Assembly: GCA_023394955.1 (NCBI GenBank)
Contig: JAEWZY010000055.1
Coordinates: forward strand, 1 to 27,807
Origin: Bacillota bacterium
GTDB lineage: Bacteria; Bacillota; UBA4882; UBA8346
Direction of reading: 5' to 3'
DNA: 27,807 nucleotides
This document shows positions 16,084 through 23,656 of the stretch, in pieces. A program made the position numbers and the translations under genes. The stretch's first letter is position 1. Each line of letters begins with the position of its first letter. Below the pieces are notes generated by a model that made no database searches, was not told the DNA's origin, and saw only the letters and a list, made by a program, of their open reading frames with translations.

Positions 16084-16112
16084 ATTATACTCACTTTGTT
16101 TCCAAAATTCAA
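16084..16112 (-). promoter_or_regulatory. Sigma-70-type promoter of the 30-aa zinc-ribbon gene
   Basis: Minus strand: -35 TTGAAT (16107-16112), 17-bp spacer, perfect -10 TATAAT (16084-16089). Start of transcription is expected near 16077, ~60 nt before the ATG at 16014. The -35 lies in TCAGTTGA, as in the infC and hydrogenase promoters. Confidence 0.75.
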
Positions 16113-16290
16113 CTGATTTACATAATAGTAACCAAACGGATACATCGTTAACCTGTTTTTTGCAGCCTGTTAATAGAGTAAAAAGCAGCTGTTATTACCG
16201 AGGCCGGGTAATGCCGGATCCAAACTGGAGAAAAAGCTTGAGTCGATTTCCGGCGATCGAAATTCAATAAACTCTTTGGAGGTGGTAATA

Positions 16291-16461
16291 ATGAAAGCAA
16301 TCAAATCTTTATTACCGTTCCGAAAGCGGCATTCGAAATATTATCCGACGCGGATGGATCGGTTCGACGATTTGTGGCGGGAAGAACCCGCCACACCGCC
16401 AAAGCATCAAAAATGTAGCGCGGACTTAACCAAACAAAAAAACAAAAGGCTTTCTAAATGA
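16291..16461 (+). CDS. 56-aa basic hypothetical protein
   Basis: The ATG at 16291 follows a strong TTTGGAGGTGG, which decides the start against an in-frame GTG-type start upstream. The protein is very basic (pI high) with no membrane span. The beginning, MKAIKSLLPFRKR followed by MDRFDDLWRE, faintly recalls the N-terminus of Hsp20 proteins, but no alpha-crystallin domain follows, so this could be a remnant or chance. The stop codon lies inside the terminator hairpin at 16441-16472. I do not recognise the family. Confidence 0.55.
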   Translation: MKAIKSLLPFRKRHSKYYPTRMDRFDDLWREEPATPPKHQKCSADLTKQKNKRLSK

Positions 16462-16472
16462 AGCTTTTTGTT
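16432..16472. terminator. Bidirectional terminator between the 56-aa gene and the SLH gene
   Basis: AACAAAAGGCTT (16441-16452) pairs with AAGCTTTTTGTT (16461-16472) with one G-U pair and an 8-nt loop. In the minus direction a long T tract follows (16432-16440 complement), which ends the exbB-to-SLH operon. In the plus direction the hairpin is also T-rich at its end. Confidence 0.75.
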
Positions 16473-16498
16473 TTATATAGCAAAACACCGGTCCCCGA

Positions 16499-17149
16499 TT
16501 ATTGGGCTGCACCGACCAGTCCCAAGATGATTGCCGCAAATATGTACCGGTTTTGTTTATGCTTTGTCTCACCGTATTCAGCTCTTAGTCTAGCCATATC
16601 ATCCTTAAGTCTGATGTTCTCCTCTTCCAGTTGTTTTATTCTCATGCTAAGAGTTTGAATCTCATCCAGGATTTGCTGGGCTTCTTTCTGAAGCAAAATT
16701 TGTTCCGCGGTCAATTTTTGCACCATGACCATGGTTTGGGTTAAATCTTCCTTGAAAATCTGGTCCTGTTTCGATAAGCTCTCCATTCGTTTGCTGGATT
16801 GGCTTCCTTTGATGTTCATCTCTACCAATTCGCTCCAATACTCGTTAGTGAGTTTACGCAACAGTTCCACATCTTCTTTGGCGCTGCCGACTCTTCCGGC
16901 GGCGATTTCGTTCAAAATTTTGGAGATGACTACTGCCAGGGTATAACGGTCTACCGGTTTGTCCCCTTGAAAACTTTGGTCTTGATAAAGTTGGAGGTAT
17001 CCCTTGTCGATCATCACTTTAACAGCTTGATAAGCCCAGTGTGAAGCTGAAACATCAGCAGGACTGTTCGCCGCCATACTGGTTATAGAAAAAACAACCA
17101 GCATTGATAATACTGCCAATCCAACTAGGATCAATTTAAATGTTTTCAT
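16499..17149 (-). CDS. SLH-domain, coiled-coil, C-terminal-helix protein (Omp-alpha-like envelope tether)
   Basis: A 216-aa exported protein. Signal peptide at residues ~1-27 (ending SMAA); one SLH domain at ~30-85 (VSASHWAYQAVKVMIDKGYL, then YTLAVVISKILNEI); a long coiled coil at ~95-195; a final hydrophobic helix (YIFAAIILGLVGAA) at the C-terminus. This order matches Thermotoga Omp-alpha, a coiled-coil rod that holds the outer membrane to peptidoglycan, and the N-terminal part of OmpM of diderm Firmicutes, but no beta-barrel follows. Placement of the helix in the outer membrane is inference. ATG overlaps the stop of the cohesin-like gene as ATGA, so both are in one operon with tonB/exbBD. 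Last gene before the terminator. Confidence 0.8.
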   Translation of the reverse strand: MKTFKLILVGLAVLSMLVVFSITSMAANSPADVSASHWAYQAVKVMIDKGYLQLYQDQSFQGDKPVDRYTLAVVISKILNEIAAGRVGSAKEDVELLRKLTNEYWSELVEMNIKGSQSSKRMESLSKQDQIFKEDLTQTMVMVQKLTAEQILLQKEAQQILDEIQTLSMRIKQLEEENIRLKDDMARLRAEYGETKHKQNRYIFAAIILGLVGAAQ

Positions 17150-19146
17150 TTACCATCCCCCTCTATTTTATATTCCAATTTATTTAGGCTAAATGGAATC
17201 TCTCCTTCATCCGAACCGATAATCACCAGATTTTCGGTCTCAATTTGACCGATCCCGCTGCCGATTACCAAAAAATTCAACCTGGCCAAGACCGTTTCTT
17301 CTCCATTAAAAGGAGTATCCCGGATCCCATAAATTTGTTTGACAATACCTGAATCATGAATTTGGCCGCTGGACCAATAGGCTAAATCCTGGCCTTCTAC
17401 TAAAAAAGTTCCCCGGGAAATATAGACTAACCTCAACTGTTCGGGATTATACTTTATATCAAGAGAGAATTTCTTAGCCCCCGTCAAGTTTATCGCATGC
17501 AAATCACAATTAAAGATCTGACCGGGCCGGAGTGTTCCCGGATCAGTAAAATTAACTTTCACTGTAGGCACTGGAATCATGAATGCGTCCTCAAAAATTA
17601 ACTGTTTGGTATTGGACCCGGAGATAGCGACTTTAAACTCACCTTTAGTAGCGCTAGTCAAGGGCAGAACCCGCCAATTAACAGTGACTTCATGGCCCGG
17701 AGGTAACTCCGGGAGGTATTTTTCGCTTCGCTCGCCGCCGGCCAACCGAATCCCATTTTCGGAATTAAAGACCGCTTTCATCCCATAAGCTGTCGATTGA
17801 CCGACATTTGTAATTTTAACCGACAATACCAGCGGGTTTGGTTCCAGCCGATGATTGACTATTTTAAGTTCCGGAACGAGGGCGGCAACCTCCAAAAGTG
17901 GCGGTCCGATTATTTTGATATCCCTTTTTACCTGGTTTGACTCCAAGCCGTCACCGGTGACGCTAATCCCAAAAGCGGTCTCGCCCTGAAAGGCCCCATC
18001 CGGCTTAATCTCCCAGACAAATTGTTTGGTAATCCCAGGGGATAGTTCCTCAAGCTTGATCTCAGAGTTGCCTTTTACGGTCTGTAAACCTTTAGGCAAA
18101 GATAGTTTAACTTTAATATTTTTCGCCTTAGCCTCGCCTCGGTGCTCCAGATACAGAATGACCGAATAATTACGAGTTCCGTCGATACTATATTGGACTT
18201 CAGCCGGAGCTGAAATCCCCAAAAATGTATTGCCCGGGGCAAAGGAAATACCCCCTAGGCCATAATAAAGAATGACCTCAAATTGTTCCCCCGGGACGAG
18301 TTTTCTTGGGTTCCAATACATTACCACCGCGCTGTCCAACTCATCCTCGCCCAATCTAGTAAAATCACGGCCGGGTTCCAGGGGAAAATCCCATGGTTTG
18401 GATGCCGGTTTACCCCAGTTAGTGAAGATAATCTGGTCTGGCTGAGTTATGCCTTCACCCTTCAAACTGCCCTGAGCGATCACCGATGGCTTTTCTAAAG
18501 AATCAAAAGCTTGCCAAAAGTCGGGGTATTGGTTCTTATTCATACTTAAATCGCCGGTGATCTCGGTTTCGCCAATCCGAAACGGAGCCCCGTCATTACT
18601 GCCGAGCATGGTGTCGATCAGGGTACGGACTCCGATTTCCACCGGTTCGGAACCTTGATTGGTAAAACGATAAATGATACGCGCGGTATCCAACGCTCCG
18701 GTACTGGGGCTGCGGGCAATATCTAGAACTTGGTCCGCCAGAACTTGACCATATTGGCATTGAGTCAGCAATTGATTATCAATTAACGCCGGTCCGGATA
18801 TAAGCTCTCCCCCTTGTAATCCAGCTCCAGCCCGCCTTCTAGTGGCCCGCCCAAATACAAAATTTTCACCATTGATCCGAATAGTGGTATAGGAAGTCCA
18901 TGGCTTCGGGTGGCCGTAAATCAAAGGCTTTTCATCATCATCAGTCCGTAATGGGTCCCCGGCGGCCACGTCTACCGCAAAACGCCCGGTCTCTTCAGGC
19001 CCTGAGTTGATAAAGATCTTGATGTATTTATTTTCAAGAAACAACAGATCCTTGACCCCATCCTCTGCCGCGCCCATACCAATAGTCGAAAGTAATGCGA
19101 ATAGCGCGGTCAAAACGATAATTATTGCTTTAGCTTTATATCTCAT
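17146..19146 (-). CDS. Secreted multidomain protein with CARDB-like repeats and a C-terminal cohesin-like domain
   Basis: A 666-aa protein with a signal peptide (residues ~1-27, ending MGAA). Residues ~30-300 are an unrecognised beta-rich domain. Two CARDB/NEW3-like Ig-type segments follow (~300-420 and ~420-540), with the typical SVKITNVGQSTAYG and LPPGHEVTVNWRV patterns. Residues ~545-655 resemble a cohesin/carbohydrate-binding type domain (FSLDIKYNPEQLRLVYISRG, then ETVLARLNFLVIG). No membrane anchor or enzyme motif was seen. The gene follows tonB by 20 bp with GGGGGAGG upstream and overlaps the SLH gene by 4 bp. Cohesin domains bind dockerins or mediate surface assembly, but whether this one does is unknown. 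Its use with the TonB genes is unusual. Confidence 0.75.
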   Translation of the reverse strand: MRYKAKAIIIVLTALFALLSTIGMGAAEDGVKDLLFLENKYIKIFINSGPEETGRFAVDVAAGDPLRTDDDEKPLIYGHPKPWTSYTTIRINGENFVFGRATRRRAGAGLQGGELISGPALIDNQLLTQCQYGQVLADQVLDIARSPSTGALDTARIIYRFTNQGSEPVEIGVRTLIDTMLGSNDGAPFRIGETEITGDLSMNKNQYPDFWQAFDSLEKPSVIAQGSLKGEGITQPDQIIFTNWGKPASKPWDFPLEPGRDFTRLGEDELDSAVVMYWNPRKLVPGEQFEVILYYGLGGISFAPGNTFLGISAPAEVQYSIDGTRNYSVILYLEHRGEAKAKNIKVKLSLPKGLQTVKGNSEIKLEELSPGITKQFVWEIKPDGAFQGETAFGISVTGDGLESNQVKRDIKIIGPPLLEVAALVPELKIVNHRLEPNPLVLSVKITNVGQSTAYGMKAVFNSENGIRLAGGERSEKYLPELPPGHEVTVNWRVLPLTSATKGEFKVAISGSNTKQLIFEDAFMIPVPTVKVNFTDPGTLRPGQIFNCDLHAINLTGAKKFSLDIKYNPEQLRLVYISRGTFLVEGQDLAYWSSGQIHDSGIVKQIYGIRDTPFNGEETVLARLNFLVIGSGIGQIETENLVIIGSDEGEIPFSLNKLEYKIEGDGK

Positions 19147-19166
19147 TTTAAATCTCCGACCTCCCC

Positions 19167-19808
19167 CTAAGGCCTGGTGGCAGACTTAATTAGTTTATAA
19201 TCAGTCTCATAGTTGATGAAAGTGAACTTTATTTCAATATAGTAGTCTTCGGTATTTGGCTTAAAGGTCCACTTCCTATTCAAAGAATCGAAGGCGGCAT
19301 TATCCAAACGGGAATCACCAGATCGTTTGATGAATTCTGTACTTTCGATTGCGCCGTCCTTTGTAATAAGCACCCGGACCAGTACCTCTCCTTCCACCCC
19401 TTCATTTTCAGCATTCTTGGGGTAGCTTGGTTTCTCACCGAAACCCAGCACCATCCCAACGCCATCCCCTAGACTAATTGGTCCTTTTGGCGTACTTTCG
19501 ATTGGTTTTGGGTTTTGACCCGGCTCTCCGCTTTTAGGTTGCTGATTGATTGGAGCTGCCGGTTTAGGTCGACTCGGTACCGGTCGGGAAAGCGTTTTTT
19601 CGGGTCCAATAGCAATCTCCGGTTCAGGCGCAGTAGTTATTACCTGCGGTTCCGATGGGGCGAATTCATAAACCCCGACCGCCACTTCTTCTACTCCATC
19701 GGGAATCGAGAGTAATTGCATGGGAAAAACGATCAGCACTAGTGACAGATGCAGGATGATTGAAAACAATACAGCCACTTGATAATTACGGCGTTCAAAT
19801 ACTGTCAT
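19167..19808 (-). CDS. tonB: TonB-family energy transducer
   Basis: A 213-aa protein: one N-terminal membrane span (~residues 11-31), a Pro-rich periplasmic linker (~60-115, with Pro-Glu and Pro-Lys repeats), and a TonB C-terminal domain (~120-205; EGEVLVRVLITKDGAIES, SGDSRLDNAAFDSLNRKWTFKP). TonB couples the proton-motive force, via ExbB/ExbD, to outer-membrane receptors. ATG 19808 is chosen: it fits the usual short cytoplasmic N-terminus (TVFERRNYQ) and overlaps the exbD end by 14 bp. The frame is open to 19835, but that would add residues encoded inside exbD. No TonB-dependent receptor gene is in the window. Confidence 0.9.
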   Translation of the reverse strand: MTVFERRNYQVAVLFSIILHLSLVLIVFPMQLLSIPDGVEEVAVGVYEFAPSEPQVITTAPEPEIAIGPEKTLSRPVPSRPKPAAPINQQPKSGEPGQNPKPIESTPKGPISLGDGVGMVLGFGEKPSYPKNAENEGVEGEVLVRVLITKDGAIESTEFIKRSGDSRLDNAAFDSLNRKWTFKPNTEDYYIEIKFTFINYETDYKLIKSATRP

Positions 19809-20250
19809 CACCGGTACGCTCCATCTGTTTGTCAAGAGTGGACTTGGGAATTTGACGCCGGTCTACTCCTAATAACGGCTGTTTTACACCTGCTCCGGCT
19901 AAGGCGTCCATCACTTTGATCAGCTCAGCATAAGGAACCACTGCGTCGGGTTTAATTACAAAACGGCTCCCCGGATCTTGTCGCAATTCCCTCGTCGCCC
20001 TCTGCTCCAATTCTACTAATCTTACTGGTTCTTTATCGAAATAAATTCGTTCTTCCTTAGTAATACTGATCACAACAGTATTCTGTTCGGATTTGCCCAT
20101 GTTTACCGTTTTCGGAAGTTCAACCTCAACCCCGCTTTGACCGGTGTTAAGAGTTGAAAACAGGAAGAAAAAGATCAACATGAAAAAGATAACGTCGATC
20201 ATAGGTACTATTTCAATTCTCGGTCTTCTTCGTTTAATCTGTAACAGCAT
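19795..20250 (-). CDS. exbD: ExbD/TolR-family biopolymer transport protein
   Basis: A 151-aa protein with one N-terminal membrane span that carries the essential Asp (VPMIDVIFFMLIFFF), followed by a periplasmic domain ending in the ExbD pattern (YAELIKVMDALAGAGVKQPLLGVD). With ExbB it forms the proton-driven motor for TonB. ATG 20250 is chosen over GTG 20259 because AGGTGGTGGG fits as its ribosome site. It starts 9 bp after the exbB stop and overlaps tonB by 14 bp. Confidence 0.93.
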   Translation of the reverse strand: MLLQIKRRRPRIEIVPMIDVIFFMLIFFFLFSTLNTGQSGVEVELPKTVNMGKSEQNTVVISITKEERIYFDKEPVRLVELEQRATRELRQDPGSRFVIKPDAVVPYAELIKVMDALAGAGVKQPLLGVDRRQIPKSTLDKQMERTGDDSI

Positions 20251-20259
20251 TCCCACCAC

Positions 20260-20862
20260 CTACCTTTGGTTTAATATTGTTAAAATCTCTTGGCAGGCGC
20301 CGGTTAACTGTTCGGCCCGGTATTCAGCAATTTTATAAAAAAAGTTAAGAAAAAACAATGAAGGAATGGCAATAGCCAAACCAAAGGCGGTAGTATAAAG
20401 CGCTTCGGCAATTCCCAAACTGAGCTGGGTGGCTTGGGCTCCTCCTCCCAGTGAAAGAGCGGTAAATGCCCTAATGATTCCGGTCACTGTACCAAGCAAA
20501 CCCAATAAAGGGCTAGCGGTTACAATAGTATCCAACATCCCTAACCCGCGCTCTAACCGTTTTACTTCGGCGGCGCCGGCGGATTGGACTGCGGTTTCCA
20601 ATAAATTTTTATCCTTCACCGTTTGTTCAATGGCGGCAGCTGTAATCCGCGCTGAACCGGACTTCACCCTTAAAATAATCGATTTTACGTCATCTAGTTT
20701 TCCTTGTCTTAAAAAATGAAGAATTCCTTCTTTGCCTTCAGTTTCATCTCTGTTCGTAATGTAGAAAAATAACAACCGCTCAATGACAATAATCACTGCC
20801 AAGAAGGAACAAAATACCAACGGGATCATCATTATGCCGCCTTTAATTAAAAAATCCCACAT
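20260..20862 (-). CDS. exbB: ExbB/TolQ/MotA-family proton channel protein
   Basis: A 200-aa protein. A first span at residues ~12-32, then a cytoplasmic charged region, and two further spans at ~108-135 and ~150-175 with LGLLGTVTGIIRAF and AEALYTTAFGLAIAIPSLF, the ExbB/TolQ signatures. It forms the pentameric proton channel around ExbD. ATG 20862 (MWDFLIKGG) is chosen over an upstream start at 20931 because GGGAGG lies just before it and family proteins begin there. It is the first gene of the operon, with a promoter at 20953-20981. Confidence 0.93.
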   Translation of the reverse strand: MWDFLIKGGIMMIPLVFCSFLAVIIVIERLLFFYITNRDETEGKEGILHFLRQGKLDDVKSIILRVKSGSARITAAAIEQTVKDKNLLETAVQSAGAAEVKRLERGLGMLDTIVTASPLLGLLGTVTGIIRAFTALSLGGGAQATQLSLGIAEALYTTAFGLAIAIPSLFFLNFFYKIAEYRAEQLTGACQEILTILNQR

Positions 20863-20952
20863 TATTTCAGCCTCCCAAAAACTTGATCTTTTTGTAAACT
20901 TCGCTAATAGGTTTATAATTCCTTTGCCCAAAATGATCCATGCTTCAAATTA

Positions 20953-20981
20953 ATTATAGTAAACAGCTCTGATCTTGGCAA
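20953..20981 (-). promoter_or_regulatory. Sigma-70-type promoter of the exbB operon
   Basis: Minus strand: -35 TTGCCA (20976-20981), 17-bp spacer, perfect -10 TATAAT (20953-20958). It is ~90 bp from the exbB start. Confidence 0.78.
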
Positions 20982-21311
20982 ACTTTTCTTCAAAAATATG
21001 ATAATATATATTAGAGAGGTTCTATCGCAACCGATAAGACTATGTTTAGTAATAGTACGGAGGCGCATAGGTTCAGCTTTGATAACGGACTAATTATTCT
21101 CCGCATAAAGAACAATCATTTGGAATATAGAATAATATATCTGTAATATCTATATTTCATAAATTGCATTTTCTTAATTTCACTTGATTAACCAGGCTTC
21201 TGTTCGTCAATACTGATATAGTATTGACTCACCATAAACAATCTTTAGGAAAGGAGGAATTTTCCAAAAGTAAAGCGAATACTAAAATACTATTTATCTG
21301 GAGGTGGAATT
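20982..21311. other. Divergent intergenic region between exbB and the OmpA gene
   Basis: No coding frame is supported. Three hairpins follow one another: TATCG/CGATA (21023-21036), ACTAT/ATAGT (21039-21056) and CGGA/TCCG (21086-21103). The palindrome at 21206-21228 lies ~85 bp before the OmpA gene. GGAGGTGG just before 21312 is its ribosome site. No clear plus-strand promoter is visible. A/T-rich throughout. Confidence 0.5.
21206..21228. promoter_or_regulatory. Perfect 9-bp inverted repeat, probable operator of the OmpA gene
   Basis: GTCAATACT-GATAT-AGTATTGAC is a perfect inverted repeat with a 5-bp centre, ~85 bp upstream of the OmpA-family gene. No T-run follows, so it looks like a protein-binding site for a dimeric regulator rather than a terminator. 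No regulator is identified. Confidence 0.55.
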
Positions 21312-22937
21312 ATGCGCTTAAAATCACTTGCCGCATTAAGCTTAGTCCTAATTTTTACGCTTAGCTTCTCTATAATAGCTTTAGCTTGCCCGGTTCCGGT
21401 ATTTAGTTCAATCAATCCCGAGCAAGGAATCAACAGCGGTAGCGTCACCGTTACAATTAATGGTGAAAAATTCCATAAATCAGTTAGGGTAAGATTGACC
21501 AAAACCGGTGAATCCGATATTATTGCCACGGATGTCCAATTAGTTTCCAAAAATGAACTTACTTGTACTTTGGATCTAAAAGGCAAATCCGTTGGCAAGT
21601 GGGACCTGGTCGTTTACAACATAGGTTCCATCACCAAAAAAGAAAAACCAGCCGCTCCTCCGGGAACATTTACAATTACAGCTAACGCCCCGATAGTCTC
21701 CGCAATTATTCCGAAGATGGGACTGAAAGACACGGTAGTGCCGGTTTCAGTTAACGGAGCGAACTTTAAAAATGGAGCCGAAGTAATATTAACAGCTCCA
21801 GGATTACCAGATATCAAAGGCAGCTCAGTTAAGGTGATTTCCGAATCTCAAATTTCTTGCGATTTGAATCTTAGCGGAGCGACTCCCGGGGTCTATGATG
21901 TAAAAGTAATTAATTCAGATAGCCAATATGGAGTTTTAAACAAAGCTTTCGCCGTTGACAGCCAGTCCCCCATGATTAAAATGATCATTCCGAACCGCGG
22001 GACCAACGATGGGCCAATTACCGTGATCTTGACCGGTGAAAATTTCGATAAAAAGGCATCGGCTAAACTTAGTAAATCGGGTAAGGAAATTGAAGGCTCC
22101 GATACCAGTATTGTTTCCAGCGATAACGCGTCTACTACTTTTAACTTGAATAACCAAGAACCCGGAGCTTATGATGTGATCGTGACCAATCCGGATGGTA
22201 AATCAGGTGTTTTAGCCGGTGGGTTTACCATTGAAAAAATAATGGAAGAAAAATTATTGAAGTCTATCTTCTTCGATTTCGATAAATATAATATCCGACC
22301 GGATCAAGCTCCCAGAATCGATTTTAATCTGGAACTCCTCAAGGAATTCAAAGAAAACTACATAGTATTGGACGGCCATGCCGACGAACGGGGGACCAGG
22401 GAATATAACATAGCATTAGCCGAACGGCGCGCCGGAACTGTTAAAAAATTCTTGGTCCAAAACGGATTCGACCCTGACAAAATCACTATTAACGCTTATG
22501 GCGAAGACTATCCGGTCAAAAAAGGACACAATGAGTCTTCTTGGTGGTATAACCGGCGGGTTGATATTTCCATCTGGGAAACCGACCCGGATAACTGGGC
22601 CAATCGCAATCAATCAATCTTCTTTGACAAAAAATCAGCCGTTCTTGAGCAAGCTCAATATGCCAGGATCGATCGAAGCGTTTCAATGTTGCAAGAGAGT
22701 TCCAACAGCTTTATAATCTTAGTCGCCAACACCAAGGACTATGGTTCCAATGAGGAAAATCAAAAATTAGCCAAAGAGCGCCTGAATGTAATTAAAAACT
22801 ACCTCCTGACCAAAGGGATCAGTGAGGAACGTATGAGTACCATTGATAATGGTAAAGTATATCCCTTTTTCTCGGACGCAGCCGATCAAAGAGCCTCGGT
22901 TGACAGTCGGGTCGATTTATTGGTGATTCAATTCTAA
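21312..22937 (+). CDS. OmpA-family protein with three IPT/TIG-like repeats and two OmpA-like domains
   Basis: A 541-aa exported protein. Signal peptide (~1-25, ALA then Cys, either lipoprotein-type or signal peptidase I). Three ~90-residue IPT/TIG-like Ig repeats follow at ~27-118, 120-215 and 217-305, each with a pattern like INPEQG/IPKMG/IPNRG and ending YDVxVxN. Then comes a first OmpA-like domain (~310-425): SIFFDFDKYNIRPDQ and GHADERGTREYN...ALAERRA, with the Asp and Arg that bind diaminopimelate. A second, degenerate OmpA-like domain (~430-541) repeats SIFFDKKSAVL and LAKERL, with Lys where the Asp should be. It anchors the envelope to peptidoglycan; partners are unknown. ATG 21312 follows GGAGGTGG. 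It is divergent from exbB and ends at a bidirectional terminator. Confidence 0.9.
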   Translation: MRLKSLAALSLVLIFTLSFSIIALACPVPVFSSINPEQGINSGSVTVTINGEKFHKSVRVRLTKTGESDIIATDVQLVSKNELTCTLDLKGKSVGKWDLVVYNIGSITKKEKPAAPPGTFTITANAPIVSAIIPKMGLKDTVVPVSVNGANFKNGAEVILTAPGLPDIKGSSVKVISESQISCDLNLSGATPGVYDVKVINSDSQYGVLNKAFAVDSQSPMIKMIIPNRGTNDGPITVILTGENFDKKASAKLSKSGKEIEGSDTSIVSSDNASTTFNLNNQEPGAYDVIVTNPDGKSGVLAGGFTIEKIMEEKLLKSIFFDFDKYNIRPDQAPRIDFNLELLKEFKENYIVLDGHADERGTREYNIALAERRAGTVKKFLVQNGFDPDKITINAYGEDYPVKKGHNESSWWYNRRVDISIWETDPDNWANRNQSIFFDKKSAVLEQAQYARIDRSVSMLQESSNSFIILVANTKDYGSNEENQKLAKERLNVIKNYLLTKGISEERMSTIDNGKVYPFFSDAADQRASVDSRVDLLVIQF

Positions 22938-22991
22938 TCCCTTTTCTTCCCAATTGCCTGTGAAATCCTTAATCCAGTAAGTTCTGGTATA

Positions 22992-23020
22992 AGAAAGACC
23001 CTGTTTATCAGGGTCTTTCT
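22992..23020. terminator. Bidirectional terminator between the OmpA gene and rplT
   Basis: A perfect 12-bp stem (AGAAAGACCCTG 22992-23003 / CAGGGTCTTTCT 23009-23020) with the 5-nt loop TTTAT. T-rich ends are present on both strands, so it can end the OmpA message and, on the minus strand, the infC-rpmI-rplT message. Confidence 0.88.
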
Positions 23021-23028
23021 CATTCGAA

Positions 23029-23382
23029 TTACTTGCCGGACTTGGCCATTCCAACTAGTTCTTTAAAAGCTTGGTCATCATATACCGCTAAATCCGCTAA
23101 CACTTTCCGGTTTACCTGAACTCCCGCTTTTTTCAAACCACTGATGAAAGTACTGTAAGACATGCCATTCATCCGCGCAGCCGCATTGATCCTGGTAATC
23201 CACAATTTCCGAAAATCACGTTTCTTAGCGCGACGGTCTCTAAAAGCGCTGGATAGGGCCTTTAGCACTTGGGCATTTGCCGGCCTAAAAAGTCTGCTCT
23301 TCGAACCACGATATCCTTTGGCTAATTTTAATATTTTTTTATGACGATGACGGTTGGTAAAACCGCCTTTTACCCTTGCCAT
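23029..23382 (-). CDS. rplT: 50S ribosomal protein L20
   Basis: A 117-aa protein of standard length. It has the basic N-terminal extension (MARVKGGFTNRHRHKKILKL) and the core LWITRINAAARMNGMSYS. It binds 23S rRNA early in 50S assembly, and in Firmicutes it represses its own operon through the infC leader (see 24170-24302). Start: ATG 23382 behind AGGAGGAT. Last gene of the infC-rpmI-rplT operon. Confidence 0.98.
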   Translation of the reverse strand: MARVKGGFTNRHRHKKILKLAKGYRGSKSRLFRPANAQVLKALSSAFRDRRAKKRDFRKLWITRINAAARMNGMSYSTFISGLKKAGVQVNRKVLADLAVYDDQAFKELVGMAKSGK

Positions 23383-23438
23383 AAAAATCCTCCTCCTGTC
23401 ATCTTTCTAAGGATTATTTACTGCTTAAAAGTTTTCTT

Positions 23439-23633
23439 TTATAAACCAAGCATCCGCTTGACTCTTCTTTCATCACCAGCACTGATAATCTCAGCTTTAC
23501 GCAAACCACGTTTGCGTTTGGAAGTTTTCGACTCCAGCAGATGACTCTTATAAGCTTTACTCTTTTTAATCTTGCCGCTACCGGTAACTTTAAATCTTTT
23601 GGCGGCTCCACGATGAGTTTTCATTTTCGGCAT
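23439..23633 (-). CDS. rpmI: 50S ribosomal protein L35
   Basis: A 64-aa basic protein with the family start MPKMKTHRGAAKRFKVTG. ATG 23633 is chosen over a TTG at 23642, because the protein then begins at the family position; AAAGGAG lies 11 nt upstream of the ATG. It sits in the standard order infC-rpmI-rplT. Confidence 0.97.
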   Translation of the reverse strand: MPKMKTHRGAAKRFKVTGSGKIKKSKAYKSHLLESKTSKRKRGLRKAEIISAGDERRVKRMLGL

Positions 23634-23656
23634 TTTAACCAAGCTCCTTTCTTAAT

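Noticed and set aside
16291..16461. Truncated Hsp20 gene
   Set aside because: Only a weak similarity in the first ~30 residues, with no alpha-crystallin domain in any frame after it.
21003..21036. Possible preQ1-type riboswitch (AGAGAGGTTCT start)
   Set aside because: Only the first bases are similar; the A-rich tail and the pseudoknot partner are missing, and the region is ~270 nt from the OmpA gene.
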